DNA of 64,000 nucleotides from Nakamurella flava (GCF_005298075.1 NZ_SZZH01000001.1:1302001-1366000); one strand, 5' to 3'. Counted from the first letter of the stretch, positions 26,428-36,018 are shown. Notes: a model not told the origin generated them from the letters alone. Program-made: numbers and translations.

Positions 26428-26631
26428 GACGAGACTGACCTTCTGGGGAGAGTGCGGCCGGACGGTGCGCTCCCCGGGACCGCCCTGCGGGCTGGTCACG
26501 ACGAGGGGCACGGCGCCGGACGCGCGGTGTCGCTGGCTGTGGTGCGGTGTCGCTGATGGTTCCTGTGATGTCGCCCGGGCGCCGTCCGTGGGGACGAACC
26601 AGCCGTAGGCAACCGTTCCAGAGTACCCGGA

Positions 26632-27360
26632 TCAGCGGTACTCGGCTACTCCGCCGGTCCGCAGGGACGTCCGGCCCCGGCCGATGGTGCGCAACGTCCC
26701 GGTCAGGGTCTCCTCGAAGGACGCGAGCGTCGCGTCCACGTAGGTGTCGCATTCCTGGCGCATCCGGTCGCTCTCGGCGGCGGCAGCGTCGAGGATGCGG
26801 GCGGACTCCAGGTGCGCCGCCTGGACGACCTCGGTCTGCGAGACCAGCCGGGCCTGCTCGTGCTGACCGTCGGCCACCGCGGCGTCATAGGCGGCCCGGC
26901 CGGCGGAGACCGTCCGTTCGGCCTCGGCCCGGGCGCGCGTGACCAGCGCCTCGGCCTGTTCCTGGGCCTGCTGCCCGATGCGGGCGGCGTCGTCCTGCGC
27001 CCGGGTGATCATCTGCTCGGCCCGGGCATGCGCGTCGGTCACCAGGCGGTCGGCCTCGGCCTGCGCCGACGCCACCATCGATTCGGCCTCGGACCGCGCC
27101 GAGGTCACCAGCTGGTCGGCGTGGGCCTGCGCGTCGGCCACCGTCTTGGTGGCCTGCTCGGTGGCATCGCCGATCATCTGGTCACGGTGGTCGAGCACGT
27201 CCTGAGCGTCGTCGACCTCGCCGGGCAGGGCGTCACGGACGTCGTCGAGCAGTTCCAGCACGTCGCCGCGGGGCACGACACACGACGCCGTCATGGGCAG
27301 CCCGCGGGCCTCCTCGACGATGGTCACCAACTCGTCGAGCGCCTCGAAAACCCGGTACAC
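26632..27360 (-). CDS. DivIVA-like coiled-coil protein
   Basis: The 242-residue protein is mostly coiled coil. It starts VYRVFEALDELVTIVEEA, a short conserved N-terminal helix pair, and from residue 60 has a continuous heptad-like Ala/Glu/Asp/Arg stretch with repeated ADRLVTDAHARAEQM-type elements. GTG 27360 follows AGGAGG by eight bases, so upstream in-frame sequence to 27534 is not used. The same kind of gene lies between DUF177 and coaD in mycobacteria and relatives and is annotated as a cell-division initiation-like protein. A role in septum or pole organisation is likely but not shown. Confidence 0.85.
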   Translation of the reverse strand: MYRVFEALDELVTIVEEARGLPMTASCVVPRGDVLELLDDVRDALPGEVDDAQDVLDHRDQMIGDATEQATKTVADAQAHADQLVTSARSEAESMVASAQAEADRLVTDAHARAEQMITRAQDDAARIGQQAQEQAEALVTRARAEAERTVSAGRAAYDAAVADGQHEQARLVSQTEVVQAAHLESARILDAAAAESDRMRQECDTYVDATLASFEETLTGTLRTIGRGRTSLRTGGVAEYR

Positions 27361-27585
27361 GATGCAGCCTCCTGTCTGACCCCGCCCAGGCCGTACACCG
27401 ACGGCGGGCGGATGGGGCCGGTCGGGTGCGTTACGGCGTCGGGGAACGCGCGCAGCGGTGTGTCCAGTCTGTCGTCTGGCCAGCTCCGGGCTGTGCCAAC
27501 ACGCCCGGCCCGACCCAAGCCGCATGCAGTTCACACTCGCGGGGCCGGAGCCCGTCCGACGGGCCGTTCGGACCGGTCCCGCCGG

Positions 27586-28071
27586 TCAGCCGGCCGGTGG
27601 GCGCAGCCGCGTGGTCAGCGCCTGCGCGACCGACGGCCAGACGTAGGCAGTGATGTCGCCTCCGAGCCCGGCGACCTGTTTGACCAGGGACGACGACACG
27701 AAGGAGAACTCCGGACGGGCGGTGAGGAAGACCGTCTCCACCCCCGTGAGGCTGCGGTTCATGTGGGCCATCGGCTGCTCGTAGTCGTAGTCCGACACGG
27801 TCCGCAGGCCCTTGACGACCGCCCGGATGCCATGCGCCGAGCAGTAGTCGACGAGGAGACCCGAGAACGAGTCGACCACGACGTTCGGCCAGTTAGCAGT
27901 CGCCTCCCGTAGCAGGTCGGACCGCTCCTCGACGGAGAACAGACCCCGCTTGTCCGGGTTGACCAGGACCGCCACGGTGACCTGGTCGAAGAGGGCGGCG
28001 GCCCGCTCCAGGACGTCGAGATGGCCGAGGGTGGGCGGGTCGAAGGACCCGGGATACACGGCGCTGGTCAC
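27586..28071 (-). CDS. coaD: Phosphopantetheine adenylyltransferase
   Basis: The 161-residue enzyme makes dephospho-CoA from ATP and 4'-phosphopantetheine, the fourth step of CoA synthesis. It has the nucleotidyltransferase motif YPGSFDPPTLGHLDV at the N-terminus and FVSSSLVKQVAGLGG near the end, where the ISSTxxR-type motif occurs. GTG 28071 overlaps the rsmD stop (GTGA) and gives the standard family length, whereas the longer frame to 28341 is a shadow of rsmD. Confidence 0.96.
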   Translation of the reverse strand: MTSAVYPGSFDPPTLGHLDVLERAAALFDQVTVAVLVNPDKRGLFSVEERSDLLREATANWPNVVVDSFSGLLVDYCSAHGIRAVVKGLRTVSDYDYEQPMAHMNRSLTGVETVFLTARPEFSFVSSSLVKQVAGLGGDITAYVWPSVAQALTTRLRPPAG

Positions 28072-28649
28072 GGCCAGCGACCGTAACAGAGCACCGTGTC
28101 CCCGTAGCGCTTCTCGCGGTCGGGCACGACCGGCGCCGGCCAGGCGAAGGTGTCCGCGCCGACCGGGGCACCGCGGACGACACCGCGTTCGACCACCAGG
28201 TCGGCCCCGCGCGACAGGGATCCGGCCGCCCCCAGGTCGGCGATCACCGCGCACAGTTCGGCGTCGGAGACCGCGTACGGCGGGTCGGCGACCACCACGT
28301 CGAACGGACCCACGTCCCCCGGTCCGGGTCCGGCCGCCCACCCGGTCACATCGGCGGCGACCACCTGCAGGTCACCGCCGAGCGCGGTGGCGTTCTCCCG
28401 CAACGCGGCCAGGGCGGCGCGGTCCCGTTCCACCAGCACCGCCCGTCGGGCCCCGCGGGAGACCAGTTCCAGGCCGAGGGCTCCCGAGCCGGCGTACAGA
28501 TCCAGCACGACGGCGTCCTCCAGCGCCCCGCCGGCGGCCAGGGCGTTACCGAGCGCGGCGCGGATCTTCTCCGCCGTGGGCCGGGTCGTCGCACCGCGGG
28601 GTGTGCGCAGCGAGCGCCCACCCCATCGCCCTGCGACGACCCGGGTCAC
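28068..28649 (-). CDS. rsmD: 16S rRNA (guanine-966-N2)-methyltransferase
   Basis: The 193-residue SAM-dependent enzyme methylates G966 of 16S rRNA. It has the N-terminal VVAGRWGGRSLRTPRG and PTAEKIRAALGNAL segments, SAM motif LDLYAGSGALGLELVSRG and the catalytic DPPY in FDVVVADPPYAV. The start is a GTG at 28649, four bases after the pyc stop. coaD starts inside its stop codon, so pyc-rsmD-coaD are tightly coupled. Confidence 0.95.
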   Translation of the reverse strand: MTRVVAGRWGGRSLRTPRGATTRPTAEKIRAALGNALAAGGALEDAVVLDLYAGSGALGLELVSRGARRAVLVERDRAALAALRENATALGGDLQVVAADVTGWAAGPGPGDVGPFDVVVADPPYAVSDAELCAVIADLGAAGSLSRGADLVVERGVVRGAPVGADTFAWPAPVVPDREKRYGDTVLCYGRWP

Positions 28650-28653
28650 CGAC

Positions 28654-31600
28654 TCAGCCGGCGGTCAGGACGACGAGCAGGTCGCCGCCCTCGACCTGCT
28701 GCTGGGCGGTGATCGCGGCGCGCTGCACGGTGCCCGCCCGCGGCGCGGTGATGGATGCCTCCATCTTCATCGCCTCGATGGTGGCGACCACCTGACCCGA
28801 CTCGACCTGGTCGCCCTCGGCGACCTTCAGCGTCACGACCCCCGCGAACGGCGAGGCCACGTGGCCGGGGTTCGCCGGATCGGCCCGCTCGGCCACCGGC
28901 ACGTCCACGCTGACCGTCCGGTCCCGTACCTGCAACGGCCGCAGCTGCCCGTTCTGGGTGGTGACCACGGTGCGCAGACCGCGCTCGTCGGCATCGCCGA
29001 TGGCCTCCAGGCCGAAGTACAGGCGCACCCCGGACTGCAACTGGATGGCCAGTTCCTCACCCCTCGGCAGGCCGTACAGGAAATCGGCCGTGGCCAGCGG
29101 GGACAGGTCACCGAACGCTTCCCGGGAAGCGGCGAACTCGCGCGTCGGACCCGGGAACAGCAGCCGGTTCAGCGTCGGACGGGGATCGGCGGCCAGCGCG
29201 GCGGCGTCCTGCTCGCTCAGTTCGGCCGTCGGCGGGGCCCAGGAGCGGCCGGCCAACGCCTTGGTGCGGAACGGCTCCGGCCAGCCACCGGGCGGGTCGC
29301 CCAGCTCGCCGGACAGGAACCCGATGACCGAGTCGGGGATGTCGAACCGGCCCGGGTCGGCCTCGAACTCCGCCGGGTCCACGCCGGCGCCCACCAGGTG
29401 CAGGGCCAGATCGCCGACCACCTTCGACGACGGTGTCACCTTGACCAGCCGACCGAGCATCGTGTTCGCCGCGGTGTACATGGCCTCGATCTGCTCGAAC
29501 TTGGCGCCCAGCCCCAGCGCGATGGCCTGCTGTCGCAGGTTCGACAGCTGCCCGCCCGGGATCTCGTGGCGGTACACCCGGCCGGTCGGCGCCTTCAGGC
29601 CCGACTCGAACGGCGCGTAGACCGCGCGCACCGCCTCCCAGTAGGGCTCCAGGTCCTCCACCGCGGACAGTGACAGGCCGGTCGGCCGGTCCCCGTGCTC
29701 GGTGGCCGCGACCAGCGCCGACAGCGGGGGCTGCGAGGTCGTCCCGGCCAGCGGGGCACTGGCTCCGTCGACCGCGTCCACGCCGGCGGCCGCCGCGGCC
29801 AGGTACGTCGCCAGCTGCCCACCGGCGGTGTCGTGGGTGTGCAGGTGAACGGGCAGGTCGAACCGGCTCCGCAGGGCCGTGACCAGGGTCGCCGCGGCCG
29901 GGGCGCGCAGCAGGCCGGCCATGTCCTTGATCGCCAGCACGTGCGCGCCGGCCTGCACGATCTGCTCGGCCAGCCGCAGGTAGTAGTCCAGCGTGTAGAG
30001 CTTCTCGTTCGGATCGGACAGATCGGCGGTGTAGCAGAGGGCGACCTCGGCGACCGTGGTGCCGGTCGCCCGCACGGCGTCGATGGCCGGACGCATCTGC
30101 TCGACGTCGTTGAGCGCGTCGAAGATGCGGAAGATGTCGACCCCGGCGGACGCCGCCTCCTGGACGAACGCGTCGGTCACGGCCGTCGGGTAGGGCGTGT
30201 AGCCGACCGTGTTCCGCCCGCGCAGCAGCATCTGCAGTGCGATGTTCGGCATCGCCGCCCGCAGGTCCGTCAACCGCTCCCACGGATCTTCCGAGAGGAA
30301 GCGGAGAGCGACGTCGTAGGTCGCCCCGCCCCAGGCTTCCACGGACAACAGCTGCGGCGTCGTCCGGGCCACCACGGGCGCGGCCACAAGCAGGTCACGG
30401 GTCCGCACCCGGGTGGCCAGCAGTGACTGGTGGGCATCCCGGAAGGTCGTGTCGGTGACCAGCAGCTCAGGGGCCTGCCGCATCCAGGTCGCGAACCCCT
30501 CCGGGCCCAGCTCGGCCAGCCGCTGACGCGACCCGGCCGGCGCCTCGGCGCGGGTGTCCACCGCCGGCAGCTTGACCGCCGGGTCGAGTAGGCCGGCCGG
30601 TCGGGGACCGTGCGGCTGGTTGACCGTGACGTCGGCCAGGTAGGTGAGCAGCCGGGTGCCACGGTCGGCCGAGCGCCGCGCGGTCAACAGCTGCGGGTGG
30701 GTCTCGATGAACGACGTGGTGACCCCGCCGGCGGCGAAGTCCGGATCGTCCAGGACGGCCTGCAGGAACGGGATGTTGGTGGAGACACCGCGGATGCGGA
30801 ACTCGGCGAGTGCGCGCTTGGCCCGGGCCACGGCCGACGGGAAGTCCCGCCCACGGCAGGTCAGCTTGACCAGCATGGAGTCGAAGTGGGCGCCCACGGC
30901 CGCCCCGGCGTGCGCCGTGCCACCGTCGATGCGGACCCCCGCGCCGCCCGGCGAGCGGTAGGTGATGATCTTGCCGGTGTCGGGCCGGAACCCGTTCGCC
31001 GGGTCCTCGGTGGTGATGCGGCACTGCAGCGCCGCGCCGCCGATCTCAATGTCGTCCTGACGCAGTCCGAGATCGGCCAGGGTGGCCCCGGCGGCGATAC
31101 GGATCTGGGTGCCGACGAGGTCGACGTCGGTGATCTCCTCGGTCACGGTGTGCTCGACCTGGATGCGCGGGTTCATCTCGATGAACACGTGCTTGGCGTC
31201 CGCACCGCTGCCTTCGACGAGGAACTCGACCGTGCCGGCGTTGAGGTAGCCGATCTGCCGGGCGAAGGCCACGGCGTCGGCGCAGATGCGGGCGCGGACG
31301 TCCGGGTGCAGGTTGACCGCCGGCGCGATCTCGATGACCTTCTGATGCCGCCGCTGCAGGGAGCAGTCGCGCTCGAACAGGTGGATGACGCCCTCGGGAT
31401 CGCCGGCGGCGGCGGTCCGGTCGGCGAGGATCTGCACCTCGATGTGGCGGGGTTCGACGACCGCCTTCTCCAGGAAGACCGTCGGGTCACCGAAGGCCGA
31501 CTCGGCCTCACGCATCGCCGTGGCTAGCGCGTCCGGCAGTTCGTCCGGCGAGGCGACCCGTCGCATGCCGCGACCGCCACCACCGGCGACCGCCTTGACG

Positions 31601-32067
31601 AAGAGCGGGAAGCCGAGCTGCTCCCCCGCCTCGATCAGCTCGTCCACGTCCTGGCCGGGAGCGGACGACTCCAGCACCGGCAGCCCGGCGGCGCGCGCGG
31701 CGGCCACCGCCCGGGCCTTGTTGCCGGCCAGTTCCAGCAGGTCGGCGGACGGGCCGATGAAGGTGATCCCCGCCTCGGCGCACGCGGTGGCCAGGCCCGG
31801 GTTCTCGGACAGGAACCCGTAGCCGGGATAGACCGCGTCGGCCCCGGATTCGCGGGCAGCCCGGATGATCTCGTCGACGTCCAGGTAGGCGCGCACCGGG
31901 TGGCCGGGCTCGCCGATCTCGTAGGCCTCATCGGCCTTCTGCCGGTGTTCGGAATTGCGGTCCTCGTACGGGAAGACGGCGACCGAGCCGATCCCCAACT
32001 CGTACGCGGCCCGGAAGGCCCGGATCGCAATCTCGCCTCGGTTGGCGACCAGCATCTTCGAGAACAC
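28654..32067 (-). CDS. pyc: Pyruvate carboxylase
   Basis: This 1137-residue biotin enzyme turns pyruvate, bicarbonate and ATP into oxaloacetate. Its domains in order are biotin carboxylase (about 1-450; VANRGEIAIRAFRAA, GGGGRGMRRV, FIEMNPRIQVEHTVTE), carboxyltransferase (about 530-800; DTTFRDAHQSLLATRVRT, LHTHDTAGGQ) and the biotinyl domain with biotin Lys1101 in IEAMKMEAS. All landmarks are intact. GTG 32067 has AGGAGCGAAG upstream. It replenishes the TCA cycle, whose E2 and E3 genes lie further along. Confidence 0.97.
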   Translation of the reverse strand: MFSKMLVANRGEIAIRAFRAAYELGIGSVAVFPYEDRNSEHRQKADEAYEIGEPGHPVRAYLDVDEIIRAARESGADAVYPGYGFLSENPGLATACAEAGITFIGPSADLLELAGNKARAVAAARAAGLPVLESSAPGQDVDELIEAGEQLGFPLFVKAVAGGGGRGMRRVASPDELPDALATAMREAESAFGDPTVFLEKAVVEPRHIEVQILADRTAAAGDPEGVIHLFERDCSLQRRHQKVIEIAPAVNLHPDVRARICADAVAFARQIGYLNAGTVEFLVEGSGADAKHVFIEMNPRIQVEHTVTEEITDVDLVGTQIRIAAGATLADLGLRQDDIEIGGAALQCRITTEDPANGFRPDTGKIITYRSPGGAGVRIDGGTAHAGAAVGAHFDSMLVKLTCRGRDFPSAVARAKRALAEFRIRGVSTNIPFLQAVLDDPDFAAGGVTTSFIETHPQLLTARRSADRGTRLLTYLADVTVNQPHGPRPAGLLDPAVKLPAVDTRAEAPAGSRQRLAELGPEGFATWMRQAPELLVTDTTFRDAHQSLLATRVRTRDLLVAAPVVARTTPQLLSVEAWGGATYDVALRFLSEDPWERLTDLRAAMPNIALQMLLRGRNTVGYTPYPTAVTDAFVQEAASAGVDIFRIFDALNDVEQMRPAIDAVRATGTTVAEVALCYTADLSDPNEKLYTLDYYLRLAEQIVQAGAHVLAIKDMAGLLRAPAAATLVTALRSRFDLPVHLHTHDTAGGQLATYLAAAAAGVDAVDGASAPLAGTTSQPPLSALVAATEHGDRPTGLSLSAVEDLEPYWEAVRAVYAPFESGLKAPTGRVYRHEIPGGQLSNLRQQAIALGLGAKFEQIEAMYTAANTMLGRLVKVTPSSKVVGDLALHLVGAGVDPAEFEADPGRFDIPDSVIGFLSGELGDPPGGWPEPFRTKALAGRSWAPPTAELSEQDAAALAADPRPTLNRLLFPGPTREFAASREAFGDLSPLATADFLYGLPRGEELAIQLQSGVRLYFGLEAIGDADERGLRTVVTTQNGQLRPLQVRDRTVSVDVPVAERADPANPGHVASPFAGVVTLKVAEGDQVESGQVVATIEAMKMEASITAPRAGTVQRAAITAQQQVEGGDLLVVLTAG

Positions 32068-32136
32068 GGCTTCGCTCCTGTCGCGTCCATCACCATCAAC
32101 GCCGCGGCGGGCGCCGAGGTCTTGTCGCCAGGGAAC

Positions 32137-32451
32137 TTAACGTGCCGCACCGACGGTGCGGTCATCCACGGTACGAACGGGCCGATCAGAGACCCGCCCG
32201 GCCCCACTCGCGCCACCGTTCGGAACGGCACCGACGATGTCCCTGATACGGCTCGGAGACGGCGACGGCCGGCGGCCGCAGCCCCCGGCCCGCGCCGGGG
32301 TCGGGGCAGGGGCCGCGAAGAGGTCGGGGGCGCCCCCCGGGGTGCGGACCAGCTCGGTGCGCACCAGCCGCGCGGTGATCAGACCGGGCAGCAGGGGAAC
32401 GACGGTCAGCAGGGCGACCATGCTCAGCAGCAGCAGGATGTTCAGGATCAT
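32137..32451 (-). CDS. Small single-helix membrane protein, unknown function
   Basis: The 104-residue product starts MILNILLLLSMVALLTVVPL, one strong hydrophobic helix, followed by an Ala/Pro/Arg-rich low-complexity cytosolic or external tail. ATG 32451 has GAGAGG upstream; the frame is open to 32562 but that part is not membrane-like. A perfect palindrome lies about 80 bases upstream. It stands alone between recG and pyc on the same strand. No family was recognised, and the low-complexity tail leaves some doubt that the whole frame is translated. Confidence 0.45.
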   Translation of the reverse strand: MILNILLLLSMVALLTVVPLLPGLITARLVRTELVRTPGGAPDLFAAPAPTPARAGGCGRRPSPSPSRIRDIVGAVPNGGASGAGRVSDRPVRTVDDRTVGAAR

Positions 32452-32527
32452 GATGGGTACCTCTCGGTCAGGGGCAGGGATGGCCAGGTCCGGCACGTCG
32501 TTGTCCTGACGGTGTTCGAATGCGATT

Positions 32528-32541
32528 CTGAATGCATTCAG
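32528..32541. promoter_or_regulatory. Perfect 14-bp palindrome upstream of the small membrane-protein gene
   Basis: CTGAATGCATTCAG is self-complementary and markedly AT-rich for this genome. It is placed between recG and the small membrane-protein gene, where a promoter is expected. TetR- or MarR-type repressors use sites of this form, but no regulator is adjacent. Confidence 0.4.
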
Positions 32542-32659
32542 TGACCGTTCTGAGGACGCCATGCCGCCCGGGGCGTTGCGTTCTCCTGCCCGGATGCGCG
32601 GTGTCCTGCCTCACAGCCCGACCATCCCCGTCCGGGGTGTCACGGACGCGACCGACCGC

Positions 32660-34999
32660 TCAGCCCTTCTCCAGGTACTCCTGATCGGCCGCGGCGATCG
32701 TCGTCGCCACCCACTCGGCCAGGGCCGGACGGCGGGTGAGCTCCGGATCGTCGGCCACCAGATCCTGCGCGTCGATCCGGGCCTGCTCGATGACGGACCG
32801 GTCGCGCAGCAATCGCAGCATCTTCAGCGAGGTCGCCGCGCCGGCCTGGTGCGTACCGAGGACGTTGCCCTCCCGCCGCATCTCGAGGTCGATCTCGGCC
32901 AGCCGGAAGCCGTCGGTGGTGGCCGCGATCGCGTCGAGCCGCTCCCGCCCGGCCGAGCCCGGCGGCGCCTCGGAGACCAGCAGGCAGACCCCCTCGGCCG
33001 TCCCCCGACCAACCCGGCCGCGCAGCTGGTGCAACTGCGAGAGGCCGAACCGCTCGGCGTCCATGATCACCATCATCGTCGCGTTGGGGACGTCGACCCC
33101 GACCTCGATGACCGTCGTGGAGACGAGCACGTCGATCTCGCCCGCCGCGAACCGCAGCATCGTCCGCTCCTTGTCCACCGCCGGGAGCCGGCCGTGGAGG
33201 ATTTCCAGCCGCAGCCCCGCGAGCGGACCAGATCCCAGGTGTTCGGCCACCTGGACGACCGAGAGCGGGGGGCGACGTTCGTCGCCGTCGTCGTCGGGGG
33301 CGCTGCCCCACTCGTCGTCGGCGTCCTTGCGCCGTGCCCTGCGGGCCTTGCCGGCGGACCGACCGGACCCGCCCCCGTCCTCCTCCGGATCGGTCTCGTC
33401 GTCGCCGATCTTCGGGCACACGACATAGATCTGGTGACCCTTGCCGACCTCCTCCCGCACCCGGTCCCAGGCCCGTTCCAGCCACGCCGGCTTCTCCGCC
33501 GCCGGCACCACGGTGGTCTTGATCGGCGACCGCCCCCGCGGCAGACCCTCCAGCGTCGACGTGTCCAGATCGCCGTAGACCGTCATCGCCACGGTGCGCG
33601 GGATCGGAGTCGCCGTCATCACCAGCACGTGTGGCGGGGCCGCCCCGACCTGGCGTCCGCGGAGTGCGTCCCGTTGCTCCACCCCGAACCGGTGCTGCTC
33701 GTCGACGACCACCAGACCCAGATTGCTCACCACCACGCCTTCGGACAGCAGGGCGTGCGTTCCCACGACGATGCCGGGCTGACCCACCATGAGGGCCGAC
33801 AGCGCCTCGCGGCGGGCCCGGGTGGACAGCGATCCGGTCAGCAGTGTCACCGCGATCGCCTCCGGCGGAGCCCCGAGTTCACCGCCGCGCCCCAGCGGGC
33901 CGAGCATGGCCCGCAACGAGCGGACGTGCTGGCCGGCCAGCACCTCGGTCGGGGCGAGCAGCACTGCCTGCCGGCCGGCGTCCAGCACCTGCAGCATCGC
34001 GCGCAGGGCGACCACCGTCTTCCCGGAACCCACCTCCCCCTGCAGGAGCCGGTTCATCGGGTGCAGCGTCGACAGGTCCCGGGCGATCTGCTCGCCCACC
34101 TGCTGCTGACCGTCGGTCAACGCGAACGGCAGGGCGGCGTCGAACGCGCTGAGCAACCCGCCCTCGATCGGCGGACACGGCTCGGCGGGATCGTGGCGCG
34201 CCCGGGCGCGGCGCTGGGCTAGCACCAGCTGGATGGCCAGCGCCTCGTCGTACCGCAACCGTTCCTGCGCCGCCGTCAGCGCGTCCTTGCTCCGCGGCCG
34301 GTGGATGTCCCGGAGCGCCGTCCCCAGATCGACAAGCTCCCGACCGGCCACGAGAAGCTCGGGAAGCGGATCGGGTGGGTCCGGCACCAGGTCGAGCGCG
34401 AGCTTGACGACCTTCTGCAGCAACTGCTGGGTGACCCCCTCGGCCAACGGATAGACCGGCGCCAGTCCGCCGGCGAACTCCTCGATCGCCTCGGTCACCG
34501 CATCCGAGCCCGCCCCGCGACCATCGGCGCCGTCCGGGGTCGCCTCGTCGGACCGGCCGATGACGGCGACACTCGGCGTCGAGATCTGCCGCTCACCGCG
34601 GAACTCGCTGACCTTGCCCGAGAACATCGCTTCGGTGCCCACCGGAAGCCGGTGCTTCCATCCGCGCTGGTTGAAGAACGTGCAGGTCAGCCGACGACCC
34701 TTGCCGTCGGCCACGGTGATCCGGGTGATGTGCGAGACCCCGCCCCGACCACGACCTCTCGGGGGTGCACCGCCGCCGCGGGGTTGGATCTCCTGGATGT
34801 CGACCACCCGGGCCAGGACGGTGGCCCGTTCGCCGACCACCAGGCCGGCGATGTCGGTCAACTGGCCGCGCTGGTCGTAGCGGCGCGGGTAGTGCGCCAG
34901 CATCTGCCCGAGGGTGACCACTCCCAGGCTCTCGGTCAGCCGAGCGGCCGTCCGGCCACCGACGGCCTCGCGCAGCGGGGTCTGCAGGGTCGCGTTCAT
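32660..34999 (-). CDS. recG: ATP-dependent DNA helicase RecG
   Basis: The 779-residue helicase remodels stalled forks and branched DNA. It has the N-terminal wedge/OB domain (LAHYPRRYDQRG, about residue 35-200), helicase motif I GEVGSGKTVVALRAM, the DExH box as VVVDEQHRFGVEQR, motif III MTATPIPRT, and motifs V-VI ATMMVIMDAERFGLSQLHQL with RGRVGRG. Between motifs III and IV it carries an unusual charged insertion of about 50 residues rich in Asp, Gly, Arg and Lys (near residues 520-580). The C-terminal EYLEKG is typical. It lies in its conserved place next to rsmD/pyc and the DAK2-like gene. Confidence 0.96.
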   Translation of the reverse strand: MNATLQTPLREAVGGRTAARLTESLGVVTLGQMLAHYPRRYDQRGQLTDIAGLVVGERATVLARVVDIQEIQPRGGGAPPRGRGRGGVSHITRITVADGKGRRLTCTFFNQRGWKHRLPVGTEAMFSGKVSEFRGERQISTPSVAVIGRSDEATPDGADGRGAGSDAVTEAIEEFAGGLAPVYPLAEGVTQQLLQKVVKLALDLVPDPPDPLPELLVAGRELVDLGTALRDIHRPRSKDALTAAQERLRYDEALAIQLVLAQRRARARHDPAEPCPPIEGGLLSAFDAALPFALTDGQQQVGEQIARDLSTLHPMNRLLQGEVGSGKTVVALRAMLQVLDAGRQAVLLAPTEVLAGQHVRSLRAMLGPLGRGGELGAPPEAIAVTLLTGSLSTRARREALSALMVGQPGIVVGTHALLSEGVVVSNLGLVVVDEQHRFGVEQRDALRGRQVGAAPPHVLVMTATPIPRTVAMTVYGDLDTSTLEGLPRGRSPIKTTVVPAAEKPAWLERAWDRVREEVGKGHQIYVVCPKIGDDETDPEEDGGGSGRSAGKARRARRKDADDEWGSAPDDDGDERRPPLSVVQVAEHLGSGPLAGLRLEILHGRLPAVDKERTMLRFAAGEIDVLVSTTVIEVGVDVPNATMMVIMDAERFGLSQLHQLRGRVGRGTAEGVCLLVSEAPPGSAGRERLDAIAATTDGFRLAEIDLEMRREGNVLGTHQAGAATSLKMLRLLRDRSVIEQARIDAQDLVADDPELTRRPALAEWVATTIAAADQEYLEKG

Positions 35000-35085
35000 C
35001 GCCCCCCATCATGTCGCCCGCCCCCGACAACGACCGCCCGGCACCGCCGCACCGTCAGCCGGGGCGTCCTCAGTCCTGGGCGGGG

Positions 35086-36018
35086 TCAGTCCAGGGCGGC
35101 GATCTGCAGATCGAAGACCGACCCACTGGCGAACAGGACCTCGACCACGGCCCCCGGGCGGTCGGTGTGCACGTGGACCCGCTGCCAGCTGTCGGACGAC
35201 GCGTCGACCGTCCCGCCCGGCCCGCCGGACGACCGCGGCCAGAACCGGACCAGCACGGCCAGCTCCTGCAGTTCGCCGCGCACGGTCGCGACCTGCGCGG
35301 CAGCGATGGCGATTTCACAGGTGATCTCGGCGGTGAAGACCCGGCCCAGGACGTCACCGGGGCCGGCGCCACACGGCGCGGGGTGGGCCGGCGGCTCGGG
35401 CGGGCGGGTGGCCTGCTGGAGCCCGACGAGCACCCGCCCGACGAGCGCCCGGACCCGCACCTGCACGACGTCACCGTCACCGATCGGGTCCGCCGGCCCG
35501 GCGTCCCAGCCGGACAACCCGGCGGCCGCGGCGCGCGTGGCCACCGCCGCCAGGTCGGCACCCGCGACGGCTGCCTCGGCCGCCGCCTCCCCGGCGCGGC
35601 GGGCCGCTTCGGCCGCGATGGGCACCGGACCGGTCCGGTTGCCGGCCAGCGCGGCCGCCCCGGCGTTGATCCCGGCCGCCACGGCCAGGGCGTCGGCCCG
35701 GACGGGCCCCGCCGTTCCCGTCGCGTCCAGGGTCTGCAGCGCGTCTCCGACGGCCGCGGAGAACACCTCGAGGAAGGCACCCACCGGGCGGCACACCGGA
35801 TCCCGCCGCCAGTCGGGTGCGTCGGCACCGCGATCGTCGTGCCGGTCCGGCTCGTCCAGCGCCCGCCGCAACTGCCGATGCCCCTGCCGCACGACGGCAG
35901 CCTCCAACGGGGTCAGCCGCAGATCCACCGCGAGCGGCCAGTGACGGCCGGGCTCGACGGACGGCGTGACGACGCGCTCGAACCAACGGTCGACCAGGCC
36001 CGCGGTGAGAGGGGACAT
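35086..36018 (-). CDS. Degenerate DAK2/FakA-like protein
   Basis: The 310-residue product stands where actinobacteria usually have a DAK2-domain gene, between recG and rpmB. Its last 34 residues (RVHVHTDRPGAVVE and FDLQIAALD) match the C-terminal end of FakA/YloV proteins, and INAGAAALAGNRTG resembles the glycine-rich segment of the DAK2 kinase domain. However, the conserved metal and ATP-binding motif of DAK2 (PVPDGDTGTN form) is absent, and the whole is about 200 residues shorter than usual. The start at ATG 36018 (MSPLTAGLVDRWFER) corresponds to the family's N-terminus. It is either a non-catalytic relic or a repurposed derivative of the fatty-acid-kinase family. Confidence 0.7.
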   Translation of the reverse strand: MSPLTAGLVDRWFERVVTPSVEPGRHWPLAVDLRLTPLEAAVVRQGHRQLRRALDEPDRHDDRGADAPDWRRDPVCRPVGAFLEVFSAAVGDALQTLDATGTAGPVRADALAVAAGINAGAAALAGNRTGPVPIAAEAARRAGEAAAEAAVAGADLAAVATRAAAAGLSGWDAGPADPIGDGDVVQVRVRALVGRVLVGLQQATRPPEPPAHPAPCGAGPGDVLGRVFTAEITCEIAIAAAQVATVRGELQELAVLVRFWPRSSGGPGGTVDASSDSWQRVHVHTDRPGAVVEVLFASGSVFDLQIAALD

